The notes under the pieces were generated by a model. The model was not told the origin of the DNA. It did not search any database and saw only the letters and a program-made list of their open reading frames with translations. A program made the translations under genes and the position numbers. Positions 25,044 to 39,115 of a DNA stretch of 64,000 nucleotides are shown in pieces. Origin of the DNA: Cheilinus undulatus (Eukaryota; Chordata; Actinopteri; Labriformes; Labridae); the NCBI RefSeq assembly GCF_018320785.1, contig NC_054876.1:25876212-25940211 (forward strand), in the 5' to 3' direction. Each line of letters starts with the position of its first letter. Positions within the stretch are counted from its first letter, which is position 1.

Positions 25044-28000
25044 CTTTATCTTTTTAAATTTTGAAAGGAATGATTTAATATGTTTGTTTATTAAATTTTA
25101 AGTTGTGGCAGGCAGATTATTCTGAACTTTTGACTGTTCTAGCTAAGTCTTTCTGCTTCCAGGATTTGTGCTAAGCTTAGCTAAGCTAATCACATGCAGT
25201 CTGTAGCATACACATATGGAATTGGTATTAATCAAATCAAATGTAAATAATTGCATTTCCTCACTAAGTCAAACTGTTCTTTTTGAGGCTCTGCACACTT
25301 ATTATATACACCCAAAGGTGATTTTATTTGGATTAGACTGTAATCTGATTTACTTGATAAATTTTTGCATCAGAGTTTGGGGAAAATAACACCTAGCAGA
25401 CTGTTCAGCAGTCAACACAGTTGATAGCTCACAGCTTTTACTAAATATGTTACAGTCATAAAACTCTGCCACATTTACTCATTGCATTGAATCGCCTGTT
25501 TTTGTTTTTTTGTTTGGATTTTGATCTGCAGTGAAAAAGCACTTACAGTAGGTGAGCTATCACACAAAGGAGGGCAGTTGACCTGCACAAATCTCAATAG
25601 ACATTCACTCCATGTTTGCTTGAAAGGCTGAAAAGTGAGAACCAGTTATATAGTCTAGAATAAGGTTGTGCTGTCCAAGTTGTTCTTTGCTTGAATGTGC
25701 ACGCATTCTGTCATTGGGGCTCTGATGCACTACATCTTTCATAATTTAAAGTTTTAGTTTCTTTGTTGCATTGCATGCTACAAAATTAAAATGCAACCGT
25801 TTGAACAATGAAGGAGTTCTGTTCAGGATGAATCCATATTATCTAAAAGCATTCACATTCACAATGCCAATCAGGCTGGAACTGGGAGTATAAAAATACA
25901 GAGTTTATCTAATTGTTGGCTGTCCAGATGCTGTTAATGTATGTGGATATTATATAGAAGCAAAGAGGATCTTTACAGTTCGAACACAGCCAATAATTTG
26001 ACAAAAGCAAGAAAGCTTCAGTGATATTGATATCTATTAATGTTATTCACATGTCCCAGACAAAATTAGCTGCATGATAGATGCGCACAACAGATCTTAA
26101 AACGGCGAAAGTAAGTGAAAAGACCTGTAGAAGTGTAAAGATTAGTAGTTTGGACAGATGTCCCATCACTTTGCCTGATGTCTAAGACTCACAGTGTTAA
26201 TTTGTAAGCAGTAATTTGGGATTTTCACCTTCTTGAAGCTGGATGATGTTTCCTTTTCCTTCAAACACATCTCTTTGCTGCTTCTTCTACATTTTGATGT
26301 CTGGCATTGCCCTTTCAGGGTCTTTAATTGTGTCTGATTAGATTGGTCTTGGTGAGGAAGAATTCTAGATGAAGAATGCTGTTGTCTTGGTGTTCAGCAG
26401 ATTGTTAGGACTGTAACCTGACTTTGAGCACTCCAGGAGGTCGAAAAATTACAGAAGGGGAAAACGCCCAGTTATAATTATGAGATCAGAGTGTCTCAAA
26501 GTGAATATGATAGCGTGTTGATGTGAAGACTTAGGGTTTGTGTAGCTGTTGAAGGACTGGGATAATATTTTGTGAGTTCCTTTATGACAGATGTTGGTGA
26601 ATAACACTGTTCTGTTGCTGCAGCGCTTCCATCTCTTGTTGATAGATCAATTCAAAGATTGTGATGTAAAATAGTGCCGCCATGGTTCAACACTTACTGA
26701 CATTTCAGGTTTTTATACGTGGTATTTACTTTGACATCTTTGCTAATATCACCCTTGTCAATATTGATCCAGCTATTAAGGATGGACATATCAGTACTAC
26801 AGTGTTCATACTCTTTTGGTATCGAGTGATTTTAAGATTAATGATACCAAATTAGCATGTTAGAAAAGTTCTATCAATGCTCCTCTTCTGTCTGTTTTCA
26901 GTGTAACTGTCATTATTGTGCTGAGACAGTGCTTCTTTCCATGCCATGTGACAGTGGTAGAGGTTCATCTTCAATGTTGGTTGTATTGAAAATAATGTCA
27001 CCATACAGCCCAGTATTCACTGACATGACTAATGAAATGATTATGTAACGGCTCAGTCTGATGGACCCATAATGACACAAATGCCATAAAGTGTTTGAGA
27101 ACTTGAAGACTTGTTTGAACAGATGTGTGATGCTAAGTATTTAGTGTCTTACATAACTGATAAATACTCATACTCGCACACGAGGAGTGAAGATGCAAAT
27201 TTTTTTAATTAGGGGATTTGTTTCATATAAACAAACTAAGAGCCAAAAGGTGGTGGCTATAACAACATATTTGCTCTACCTGCTGTACCCACTCAACTGC
27301 TTATCGAGCACATTCCTCTCCATGTGCCTCTGCTGAATAACCAAACTAGACAAACTGTCAGTGATAAGGCACAGAGGGTCAGAGTGCCATGCTGCCATAA
27401 AGTGTCAGGTGTTTGTCCTGCTCATTGGCATTTCTACCATGTGGAACCAGGGTTTTACAGGTAGGGAATTGTTTTATGTTATGATTTTATAATGTCTGTT
27501 GTTTGAGTAGAGATAAGTCCAAGTATGGGACACTTTCTCCTCTGTCTTGAGGACCAGATATCTTTTCAAAGAAGCATAACCTTCAGTGACTGACTAATGT
27601 TATCCAGCAAACATGAATTGTGAATTGTGCTTTAGTTGTGGCCGTTGTGCTCTATGTTAGTGGCTGACACACAAAACATATTGCACTAATGGTATGCAAG
27701 CTCAAACAGGACCAAGTTTTTCTCAAGTTTTGTTTGCCATTGTGGACAGAGGTGCAGTTAACACCTACTTCAAGCTGACAGTACAGTTCTCACTCAAACT
27801 GGGCATATTAGCACCATGAAGTTTGCTGCAGTGAGGCGTATTCAAATGAATAAAAATGGCCAGGAAAAAATGACCACATGATAGTTAATTTAAAAATACA
27901 CAAACATTACTGGCATACCCAAATGCTTTTTGCTCAGCAGAACATTTAGAGGGATATTAACCCATGGTCCATTCATTTTTTCTTCTTAAATCAGTGCTAA

Positions 28001-29790
28001 CCTGTTTCATTCTATTCTGCCATGACTGACAAGGATACTCTAAAAACACTTATCGCAGCATTTCTTACTGGCAGATGTTAAACAGGCAAATAGCGAAAAA
28101 GCACAAGATAGACCTAGGTCATATTGTTCAGACTTTATGCAACTGTACTCTGTGTGAGGATTGATAAGTCCATTAACAGCTTTTGCCACAGATTTCACCA
28201 GCATTATACATTATATGAGCAGCTATAAGCACTTGGAGGAAGCAATTGTAAAGCAGTTTGCACAAGGATTTCATTGTTCTCCTGTCTGTTTGGGCAAGGA
28301 CTTTTCTAAGCCACGTTTTCGTCTTTACTGTACATTTTATGAAATAACAAAAGATGCCCATTATGTAGACTTATTAGTGTGTGCGTCAATAGTTATAATT
28401 TGTCTGTGGTCCCATATAGAACTAGGACTCAGTTAATTTTTTGGTGATTTTTTTCTCTTTCTCTATCCATTGGTTAAAACTATGGAACCTAAAAAGTTTA
28501 GGTGAATGTTGATTATGAGATAAAAGTCGCTGTGACATCTTGGTCATTTTACAGGAACAATGCTCGTACTGTAGAGTCAGTGACTCCCAGGGAAGTCTGG
28601 CTCACTGCATCCAATCTCATGTGCTTCTGGTGAAGTCATGCAGTGTCACGGCTGATGCTGTACCAGCTCGGGGGGCCACCATGGGTGAATTCCTGCGTCT
28701 GTTCTGTGTCTGTGGTCAGCTGGTGGGCCCACAGCTCATTATATAACAGGACAGAGATGGTTCCCGCAGCCTGGCAGGGTGAAGGCAGCTGCAGGCAAAG
28801 GATGACATGGCTGAGCTAACTGCTGAAGTACTGCCGTGCCCTCTGGTACAGAGTTTTTTAAACAAGTCTACAGCATTTCTGGTTTGTTAGGCACCACAGT
28901 AGGTGTTTAATACTGATTTCTGTGGGCAAACAAGCTGTTTAATCTCTTTTTGCTCACTTATCTCAGGGTTGACCAGACAGGGGTTTATCTCATGCATTAT
29001 TACACTCAAGGAATCTGCCACACAAATCAAGTCAGATACGGGCACATGTTTTATTGAATATTTCGGCTTCATTGACAAATGCATATTAAATTAAAATAAA
29101 TTAACAGTGTGTACATTTCTATGGTACTTCGTTGATGTATACGACATACTTCCCAGCTTCTCCTGAACACATAAATCAAGCACATCAATCAAAATGGAAT
29201 ATGTTGGGAAAAATGTCTTGAATGTTCATTTTTTTGTTGTTTTTGGTGCCACTGTGGACAAATATTTACATCCAGCCTTTCTGTTGATCCTGCACTGTGC
29301 ATGTGCAGGGCCAAATAGAATAACTGTCCTCTTTTTTTGACGCACTGCACTTGTTGTACACCCTCTCAAATGATAAAGTAAACATAGGGCCTTTCAGCCT
29401 GCATGCTTTAAACTGCTTTGTTGTAATCCAATCCAGTGACATTGGTGTAAGGCATTAAAAACAACTATATATAGTCAGTGTTTCAGCTGCTGGTGGACTT
29501 TTTCTTTTATAGGTCAAATAGAGGTATCATGTTGAAAATGAGGATGTTGAAACAATATCCTGAGCATTTGTGGTGTTTTTATTTTCCCTACAAATTTTCA
29601 GTGGTTCCAGCTTTATAGGTGACTTTGGCATTTTCTTCTGACCTTTTAGAAACTCAAAGCCGCCGTGACTGGGTTATTCTGAAATACTGATGCCTCCTTA
29701 TGACTCGCTGAAGAAAAGAAACCCTAATCAACAACCCTGAGTGTTTCTGTGTAGCTATCTTTAATGCTTAAAACCACTGTTGAGGTTAGT
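25044..29790. other. Non-coding stretch, nothing recognised
   Basis: About 4.7 kb without a supported coding exon, RNA gene or repeat. Open frames here are short and lack splice context or family motifs. Confidence 0.35.
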
Positions 29791-29794
29791 TTTC

Positions 29795-29870
29795 AGTGGG
29801 GGTAGAAAGTAAACAGAGCAAGTATAGCTACTTGTACTTGAGTACAATACTCCTGTACTTTTTCCGTTTC
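29795..29870. repeat. Short fragment of an ACTTGAGTAC-type fish repeat
   Basis: The stretch GTGGGGGTAGAAAGTAAAC followed by CTACTTGTACTTGAGTACAA resembles a dispersed repeat common in fish (AAAGTAAC...ACTTGAGTA). It is too short to classify. Confidence 0.35.
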
Positions 29871-32800
29871 TGTTGACTACAAAGTAACTCATACCGAGAG
29901 AATGAGTCCACATCACATCCCAAAACAGTCGTTTTCTGTCATGCCCTTGGACAGAGTGTTTAGTTGTGTTTGGATGTTGCCTTTTGTACAGTAATCCCTG
30001 CTGGGGTTCCTGTTGCTCATGTTTCTGGCAAATTGTGTTTGTATTTGATGTGAGACACACTTGCCACGTGAGTTAGTTATCCACCGAGTTAGAGTTCTTG
30101 CCTGTGACTTTAGGTGCTCCTAAATGATGCATGGTGAATATTCTTCATCAGTATGAGTTTCCTTACTTTGAGGTTGACTCTGCTTTTTTTTTTTTGCCAG
30201 AGGAGAAACACGTTCTGCAGAAACAGAATTATCACACATATGACTGTTTATTAATGCAGGGGGGATTTTTTTGCTTAAAAAAGCCCAAGCTTGCATGTAT
30301 AGAAAAAAGTCAGCTGTAAGATAAGAGGTACTGCTTTATCCATAGGGGCTGCCAAATCCCCAGTGTGGAGGTTCCTCACAGGAGCCTTAACACTCATACA
30401 TTAATTTATTAAAAACATTATAAACTACATATTTTTGTCCTGCTTATACTATGAACAGTCTGTGTTATAAGCTAAAGGAGACATTGGGGGGCCCAGGAAC
30501 AATGCTTTTTAAAGATAACATACTTCCGTCATGATGGTGTCAAGAGACTTTTCCCACCTTTAAGCAGGAAGTGGGTCATTTTTTATGTGTGTTTTTCCCC
30601 CTGGTTGTTTGTCCTCAGCATCCTGCGGGGCCGTCTCTTCTTTCTCACTTGCTGTGTTTCTTCTTTTCACACATTCCTCTCCCCAGTCTTCTTTTGTCTC
30701 TGTGGTTCCTGTTTTGTTGGTGGTATCACTCATTTTGCTCTCAATAAGGTAATCCTCTGCTTCATGATGATGTTGTAAGATGCTGTGCTATTACATGATC
30801 TTTGAGAATTGAACTTTGACTCCAGAAAATGCCATTGCAGCTTGAAGAATTTTTGGCACAGATGTAAGGTTATTCCTGCTAGCAAAGCACATTGTTTGCG
30901 TCATAGCCGTTTTATTTCACATATTTCAAGGTATGTGAGATTAAAGCATTGGGTACCAAAAGACCTCCAATTGCCTCTGTAATCCTTTTATTATGATTTT
31001 AAACCTTATATTTGTCTGAGAACATTACATTCTCAGATTTTAATATACTACCCATTCTTAAGACCGAAATGACTGATATGCTGCAGGAATCATGATTTTG
31101 CACAGCCCATTTTTAGACCAAACACAAACAACTCCTTTGCCGGCAGCCATGTCCTATTCTAGTGCAGAGAAATTCCTACAGTATCCAGTTAAACCCACCA
31201 TGACTAGATCATATTGCAGTGCCCCCAGGGGGTCCTTAATGCAAAAGTAATTGTCTTCTTCTTAAGAAGCCACTTGAAAGCAATAAGAAGTTTATCATTG
31301 GCAGAGGCCAGTTTTCCTTTTTAAGCTCCGTGCTGCCAGGCATGATGCAGTTCCTGGTTAATGGTTCACCACGGACTATACACACTTAACTGTGCTTTTT
31401 TATACTGTGGAGAATGTTTTCCATGCACTTGCATCGACTCGGCTGTATTTTGAGTGTGTGGGCGTTTGATTATGTAATACTCAACTCTTTAACTAAAGGC
31501 CACATACAGTAGGGATGGCAGAGGAGTGAAACAATGCACAAATTCAGTAGAAATGCTCCGTATTTGAACAACTCCTGTGGAAAAGATCAACATTACTTCA
31601 AGTAGACTAAATGTTAATAATGTCCAGGAAGTATTCAGGCCTGATCAGGGCAGGAATGCAGAGCTGATTAGAGTGTGACAGCTTGTCTTGGTCAGCTATA
31701 GATTTTAGACACTGGTGTGAGCACTGCCCAGCAACACACAGCCACTGACTCTTGCTCCCCTGCAAACAGAGACACGCTGAACTCAACTGAATATACACAT
31801 TTATACAGGAGGAATAGCAGGCATTGGTGTTAACTGCATGGCAACATGGCTTTCCCTTTCCCATTACTGGATGCTGTACTCTGTCAGAACACTTCCACCT
31901 TTTCAAAAACAGCTTCCTCTCTGATTCTGTTTGATCAGGGACAATAGGAGGGATGTCTTTCAGGTCCTGTGGGAGTCCAGAAGTATGGTAGTCCACTGTT
32001 TGTCATGTTTCCTTTGGCAGTGTTCTTGTCTGAGGACATAAAGTAAAGATTTGGTCTTTGGTCTCAGGCTTGGTGTTTAGTTTCTTCAGCCAGTGTAGGA
32101 GTTAGACATATTTAGGCTATAGTTTTAAACAGTTAGTTTATGTACTACATCTACTGCAGCAGAGAAAATAATGGTTCACTTTTTCATGACAACCTTCACA
32201 GGCAAAAAGGTCAGTAGAACAATTTTAATCTCTTACAGCTTGTTGCTTTAATCATCTATGCAAACAACAGTGGTGTCTTGTGTCTTACATCTACAATATG
32301 CATATACTTCTGTTTTCTGTTGCTCTGTAAGCCAAGTATCAACTTTTACAGAGTCTCTGATTAATACCGTACTCACATAAAAATATACTATTCAATGCAG
32401 TATCTTTAATATTTCTATATACATTAAGCAGTGTGTTTCTTTCTTAAGAAAATCTTTAGCTTTCCTATGGTTAAAGTGATTTGGGTAAAATTATTGTTAG
32501 GGTATTAGAGGTGTAAAAGACAGAAGAGAATATAGTTTTAACTAGACTTTTTTTTATTTCAGAGGAACTACATAGATGCATAAGATAACATTAATGAGTT
32601 AATTGCTGTGCTGCAAGACACCCTTGATAGTGTCTGAAACCACACATTCATTCCCTGTTCTCTATATATTGAGCTGTCTTTGGAAGAATATATAATGCAC
32701 TCACTGGCACTGGATATGAGCACGATTTCTGACACTACTTAGGCCACTAACAAGGATGTTAATGCTCTCGCGGTTTTAAAACATGCAGCAACAGTGATAA

Positions 32801-33300
32801 ACTGTAGGATTTCACCTGTTACCAGTGCTATACTGAGCAATAGTTTCACAAAAAGGTGATAGAGAATTTTAGTGATCCAGATCATTTGGCTTACATAAGT
32901 CATAAGAGATGGCTCTTTCAGCTCCCAAACGGCTCCTCATTTGGTACCATTTTGACTTTATTAGATCAGCCAAGGTCAGCAGTGTCTGATGTAGGGATGA
33001 GAATGAACATCTGGTACCAACACATCTGATACCTGCTGTACCAGATTACAACATAGGTAATGGTGCGTCATTCTGGTACCCCAGCCCACCGCCACTCCAG
33101 ATGAAAGGAACAAAATATATTTTGATTCATGTGCACTCATTTTCTTTCAGCAGAGCATGAACATCTTTATTAATTTTGCTGCACAGCTCTAGTTTGTGTT
33201 TAATAGAAACACACATTTAAATGGAATAATTCAGTAACAGTAGAAGAAAACCCTCAAGATTCACACTAGGCTGCTTTTTCACTTTTCCATTGCTTGTAGA
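29871..33300. other. Non-coding stretch, nothing recognised
   Basis: No supported gene. A 129-codon minus-strand open frame at 31607-31996 matches no family I know and has no upstream context. Confidence 0.35.
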
Positions 33301-33310
33301 AAATTTGGTC

Positions 33311-34118
33311 CAGGGGTGTCCACGCTATGGCCTGGGGTCCAATTTTGATTGGCCCACAGCAGACTCTGGAAATAACATGAAATATGGCCCACATTTGAAC
33401 ATGAAACTTGTGCGAAACCGTGCTGTACATAAGAGTCTTAGCATAGGGTGGCGCAACCATGCCAATTCTGTTAACAAACATCTGGACAAGAAGAATTTAT
33501 TGATGTGATTAAAGTGAAACAACACTTTGGTAAACATATTGGCAACCAAAAAAATAACAATATCTTGCCAGTAGCAGCAATAACATTCAAGGGGCGGAGC
33601 CAGTGGTAGCTAGAGCCAAACAGGCCCCCCTGAGATCTGATTGGCATCCCCATAAGTCTGGAAATGATTGTCTATTTGCTCTGAGCACGCTATATGCTCT
33701 CATGCTGCCTTATTTAAACTGCTTCAGGCTGGCCACGCTTTGCCGCTCCCTTTGCAACCCTCTTCCACCCCAGCTCCTCTTTTATTCTGCCTCTGACTTA
33801 ATAAATGCCTTTTAGTTGTCATTGATACCTGCTCTGCTCTGGGGTTTCTAATGCTTCCCTCCCTGCTTTAGGCTTTCCTTATCGGCATAGGAAGAACAGG
33901 ATGGTTGATGCTTTCCATGTAGGCAATAAGAGCTATAATAAATGCTGATAAAGAAATATTTATAGCAGAAAACCATGTGTTTCCTGACTGATCTAACCAT
34001 TTAGGCATACTCGGTCACTAAGCATGTCTTAACCTACATACGTGAATATTAAAATGGCCCCAACATCCTTATATATTTCTGTATGTGGCCCTCAGTGGGA
34101 AAAGTTTGGACACCCCTG
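33311..34118. mobile_element. Non-autonomous hAT (Charlie-like) element with target duplication
   Basis: The left end is CAGGGGTGTCCACGCTATGG and the right end, reversed, is CAGGGGTGTCCAAACTTTTC. These fit hAT-Charlie termini (CAGGGGTGTCCAAAC...). The flanking 8-mers are atttggtc (33303-33310) and attttgtc (34119-34126), which differ at one base, as expected for an 8-bp hAT target duplication. The 808-base body has no transposase. Confidence 0.82.
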
Positions 34119-34544
34119 ATTTTGTCAATGCATTTTTTGTCATTTAGCATCACTGCAAGTGGTTGTGGTAATCTTTGACTGTAGAAACATGGCTCATCAA
34201 TCCATTAAGCTCCTCAGCCAGAGGTTAGGGAGGTCCATCAACTTATCATCTTCATCACCAGATTTAGAAGGGCCATCAGGGCTAACAAGCTTATTGGGTC
34301 TGGCATGTTAGGTTATATGCCAGCTACTGTGACATCAGCTGTCTAGTCCCTGATTTTGTCCTCTCCTTCCTTTCTATGCAGCTCATACTGTGCCTCCATT
34401 TTTATGTTTTCTGTTGCATCTTTTACCATCCCTGTCTCTTACTCTATCTTTCCATCTAAGTTTGCCGTCAGTTTTAAGGTGCCTGGTGGTCCAGTGTCAT
34501 GGCTGCATGGTGAAGGTCACGTTGGAACACATAATCACCATGAA

Positions 34545-34571
34545 CCCCCCCCCCCCCCGCAAAAAAAAAAA
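34545..34571. repeat. C14 tract followed by A11
   Basis: A run of 14 C, then GC, then 11 A. It is a mononucleotide hotspot prone to sequencing and length errors. Confidence 0.7.
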
Positions 34572-34944
34572 TCAGGAACAATTTCACACAGCCCTGTATC
34601 CTCTCCTCTTGTTCTCTCATTCATTCGTTTTATAAATCCAATCTTGTTAAAGAAAATGTTTCTGAGTAATTCCCTGACCCCATAGGATGTTTTCAAACTT
34701 ATGGTCTTTACATTCTTACAAGTCTTAAGGCAAACTTAAGAGGCATAAGAATAGCACTTAGCTCAGTTGTCAGGCACAAAGTTGTCATGAGCTTATCCTA
34801 GCTGACACGTCCGTGTTGCATGTTGTTATGGAGGACCCTTGTAAACATGTCTGGATAGTGTATTAAAGTAAATCATTTTAATGCTAAACCTGTTAACCTG
34901 TTAAGCTGAGAAGTTACAATAAGGTAACTGAGTTTTCTTTGGTT

Positions 34945-35117
34945 ATTTTAAGGCTTTTTTGTTATTAGATAGGGCAGCTAAGGCAAGATAAGAAAGAAGA
35001 TAAGAAGTGGGATGGGATGACAAATGAAAAAGAGGCAGGGGTTGGTTTTGATCCTGAGGCTACTGCATGGTAGACTGCAGCCCCTTAAGATGGGACATGC
35101 ACTCTAACCACTGAACT
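34945..35117 (-). mobile_element. tRNA-derived SINE copy B (diverged)
   Basis: Read in reverse, it has CAGTGGTTAGAGTGCATGTC (box A-like) and CAGGATCAAAACC (box B-like), then a body and a terminal T/A run. It has the same general plan as the SINE at 55208-55377 but is more diverged. Confidence 0.5.
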
Positions 35118-36089
35118 TTATTGCTCATAAACTTCTTAAAACATGTTGTCTTCATGTTGTCATCTACTAGTTTCTCGTGATGATATCCAACAATGGCGAT
35201 AGCCACCCTAGGAATGCCGTTTCACACTGTATCTAAGAAGAGACGGACAAAGGAGAGGAGCTGAGGTCGGCCTTAAGCCTCCTGTCAAACTGATGAGTCA
35301 CACAATATGATACAAATGGATGAGTTCTTTTAAAAATAATTCCTGAAAGGTTTAACCAGTACAGACAAAAGTTCTTTTTTGAACCAGGCTATATTTATTC
35401 ATATTTCATCACTATAGTCATCTGCTTAGTATTGATACAATCATTAGATAAGTTATACACAGTTGTCATATTATAGATATAGATAATTCACAGTAATACA
35501 TTTGGCTGGAGGTGATGACTTATCCTGCAATTATCTCTGATTTTAAAAATAATTTCAGAGATAGAATTTCATGTTCAGAATTTCCTTTCATGATCAAAAT
35601 AAGAAAGAAATGTCAATTTTCCTTGAAGCTTTTTGCCAGCTTTGGATTTAGATTTCCAAATTGAGACTAGAATTCTGATTTGGACAGAATCTTTTCTAAA
35701 CTTGAAGGGAACCGGGTAATGTAAGATCAAATAATGCACAAGTTCTCAGATCTTTTGGCTTATTGCTTCCTCTTTTGTCCTATAAACAACTGTCCACTCC
35801 CCCCACCCCCCACCCCCAAAATTTTTGATGTTCCCAGGTGGATTTAGATGTTTAAAATAGAAGAAAAGTCATAATTTTTTGTAGTGGATATATGATATTT
35901 CTGACTTGGGGAGACTGATTGGTCACCCATACATCCACCACTCTTCCAACACCACCTCTACTACCCCCTCCTGCTTTGGTTAGTCTCCATGTGCAGGGCT
36001 CAGGGCCTTGGGAATGAATGGCGCCCAGCTCTGCTCCGTCTTTGAAGCCAGCCAGGAATGCGAGGCCTCCTTTTTTTTTCTTGCTCCCC

Positions 36090-36133
36090 ACTCTCTCTCT
36101 CTCTCGCTCCCTCTCTCTCTCTTTCTCTCTCTG
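36090..36133. repeat. CT/TC microsatellite
   Basis: CTCTCT repeats interrupted by CGCTCC and TTT, about 44 bases. It lies just upstream of a GC-richer segment (36140-36270) containing CCAATCAG at about 36230, so it could be part of a proximal promoter. Confidence 0.7.
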
Positions 36134-36139
36134 TTGTTC

Positions 36140-36330
36140 AGGCGGCCGGCAGCACTAACAGCTATCTAGCTGCAGCAGTGAAATATTCCCTCTGCATTGT
36201 GCATCGGAGAGCCGGATGTCATCGGCTGGCCAATCAGTGGCTCCCACTGGGCAGCCTCGGGTCTTGGTGGGGGGAGAAGGGACTCACTAGAAGTCTTCCC
36301 TCTAATATGTAGCTCTCCTGGTTACTCAGT
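36140..36330 (+). promoter_or_regulatory. Possible proximal SHROOM1 promoter or exon
   Basis: GC-rich sequence with CCAATCAGTGG at about 36230 lies 200 bases before the first well-bounded 5' UTR exon candidate. It could be an alternative transcription start. The evidence is weak. Confidence 0.25.
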
Positions 36331-36439
36331 GCGGTCCTTCTTTGGAGGAAGAAACATATTCTGAATAACAAACAAGGATAGACATCTTTCAAGAAATCCT
36401 CTTTTTCACTGAAACTAAGGAAGCTGTTTTCTTTTTCAG

Positions 36440-36480
36440 ATGGAAATCAGAAAGGTCAGGGACTTGGACTCAAAGTTTGG
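36440..36480 (+). other. shroom1: Probable SHROOM1 5' UTR exon with upstream ATG
   Basis: The exon is bounded by ctttttcag and gtgagt. It begins with ATG and stays open for its 41 bases (MEIRKVRDLDSKF). Joined to the exon at 39116 it stops after 16 codons, so it would act as a short upstream reading frame and not the protein start. No coding similarity to the Shroom PDZ domain is seen. Confidence 0.4.
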
Positions 36481-39115
36481 GTGAGTTTTTTCACCTTTGT
36501 CTTTCTAAAGTGCTCTCTTCAGTTTTAAAACTTCCATGAAAATATTTCTACAAGTAGCCGGTGTGTGAGTCGTTCCCTGTCTGCCCTGTGACTGTTGCTC
36601 CAGCCTTCTAACTTGTGTCCAGCTTTCCTGCCCTGCTGTCATTGTTCACTTTTCTTGTCTCTTGTTGTTGTAGTTTGCGTGTGAGGGTATTTGTCTGGGC
36701 CGGTCACCCTCTGCCTCACCCTCCTCTCCCCTCCCTCTTCCCTCTCTGTACATTTTGTCACTGCCTGTCCCCTCCATCACTTCCACTTGAGTGCCCCCCT
36801 GTTTGGGAGCCTCTCTCTCTGTTCACAGAGGGAAGAGGAGGGCTTGGAACCTCACACACATAGAATCACACCACAGATCAGAAGGCCCTACATAAATACA
36901 TAGAATCCCCCTAGTACTGTAGTTTGAAAGGCTTTTTGGTGATGGGTTTTTTGTGTATGCAAAACGACCACCTAGGATCTGCTTTGATTCAGCTTTTTTC
37001 TGCTGTGCGAAAAGATTTGCCTGGATTTTTATTTTAACAGAAGGGTTTCTAGTTGTTAGTCAGAGTTACGTCATTACTGATCGCTGCCTGGATTTTGATA
37101 TCTGCATGTTAGAATAATTTTGCTGACAAGGCAAAAGGAACAAAATCACCTGATTCATAATGGGTGTGACATTTCTGCTATCAGGTTAAAGGGCCAAGTT
37201 TAATTGTGTCATGACAGGGTTGGTTAACTGGTTGTCCTTTCATTGTTATAATGGCTTCATTAAGGTTTGTTTACGCATGACAGGTTTGTAGCTTTATTTG
37301 ATGGCAAAGTCCTGGATAGGTATGCAGGTCATGAGAAGGCCTACTTTTACTCTGTCATTGACATCAAAGTCCAAAGTAAACCCATCATTAACCTGCTGGG
37401 ACTAGTGTCTGCACTGAAGATGTTATTTTGGATAGCTCACGATGACACTAAGTTTCCTCATGTAACAAAAATGTAGGTTATTAAGTTTCAGAAACTTTAC
37501 ATATCTACAGAACTGCACAAGCATGTATGGAACATGGCCAGGATATGTTTCAGACAACCAAGACTTATATGTTTTAAGAAGATCTTATGTTAACTGTCAT
37601 TTTAAGACTGTCACATTAAAAATTCAAAATGGAGAATTCAGTGCTAGAGCTGATTTATTATGAAGGACTGAAGACCAGTGTAAAAGTAATTCTTGAAAAT
37701 ATTTGAAGGTATGATTAGCTTTGCTGTGTCTCTGTGGGAAATAAAAATTTCCTTTAAAGTAAAGGACAACATATCCAGGGGACTTAAGAAACAGCACACC
37801 TTCTGTCAAACAGTACTTCACCCTTATGATTCCCAGATAACCTAAAAATCTTTAATATCGCTGAATGTTTGGGGAAAAAGTAGACAAGTCTTAGGGGTCA
37901 CTGTTCTGTATAATATCCTTATTCTTCACATGACTAATCCCCCCAGATCTCCGTAGTTCCTTATGGAATTCCTGACATTTTTTGATACATGTGCTGCAAT
38001 GTGCACCGAAAAACCTCAAGACCCTTAATTAGAGGCCCTGCTGATACAGACAACCTACTTTAAAAGGTCTCTTTACAAATCTACAAACCAAACTGAAGAC
38101 AGACATTAACTTCAACTAAAACCATAGGACTTTTTTACAAGATGCTGTAGCTAAAAATTTTTTTGAAGTGTGCACTGATTACTAAAAACCAGGCAAAGTT
38201 TGATGTACGCTTGTGCCATATATAAGATTCTTTGATACAAAGTTAATCTGGTTTTCAGCCTTTAAAATCTTAGACAGGCAAAACAAAATGATGATATTGG
38301 TACTGTACTGTGCTACTGTGCTACTGTGATGTTTGGCTACATCCAGTACATTAGCAACTATTTAACCTTTATCTGAATAATAAAAACAACAATGATCCTT
38401 CATCTGAATAAAGTTTCAAAAAATTTCAAAAGTACTGTCTGATAGATATGCTATCTGTATGAAATTTTAGAACAAAGCTACTAAAAAGACAATAAGTTAA
38501 AAATGTATTTCGAGTCAAAAATGAGGCAGTGAAAATATTTTCTCCTCAGTGTTGAGGCACCAGCAGCCCCACTTATTTGTGAAGTTCTATACTGGAAAGA
38601 AGAAAAACACATTTTTTCAAGTCAAGTGGTGTATGATTTGTCTTTACAGCTTCTAGCAGATGGTGCAACATTTCTTGCAAAAAGAATTTGACCTAGAAAT
38701 GCCAGGCAAAGTTTTTTCTCTGCTGAGTTACTGTTTTCTTACATCTTAATGGTATTTGACAGAAACACCACTCAGTTTTATTCCCATTGATATTTTAGCA
38801 AATGCAGCTGTTGGGAATTTTTCATTCATGCAAACAGCCAGATTCTATATGGGGGATTTTTATTCTCCACGTTAAGTATGAGCTGTGTTTGCTAACCTAG
38901 TGGACATACCAAGTTGACAATCGAACACAAACAGGTGTGTTTTTGTATTGTCATGTCTATGCAGGCAGTGAGACTTGGCTAGTCACTTGTGTTTGAACAC
39001 AAACCATTCACTCTTGAGCATCCATTTGGCACAGATGTTTGACTGAAGCGTGAGTCCTAAGTCAAGATTTCAGTCTGATAACCACTCACTGCTATGTGTG
39101 TGCTTTCTCCCCCAG

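Noticed and set aside
31607..31996. 129-codon minus-strand open frame
   Set aside because: No recognisable domain, no promoter or splice signals, and ordinary AT-rich surroundings. Length alone is not enough in 64 kb.
34356..34685. 109-codon open frame with Pro run
   Set aside because: It crosses the C14/A11 homopolymer tract, and the Pro/Lys runs are an artefact of it.
6791..36000. GDF9, UQCRQ and LEAP2, expected from the human order
   Set aside because: No TGF-beta knot, UQCRQ or LEAP2 cysteine pattern could be seen. Small split exons could still be missed by eye.
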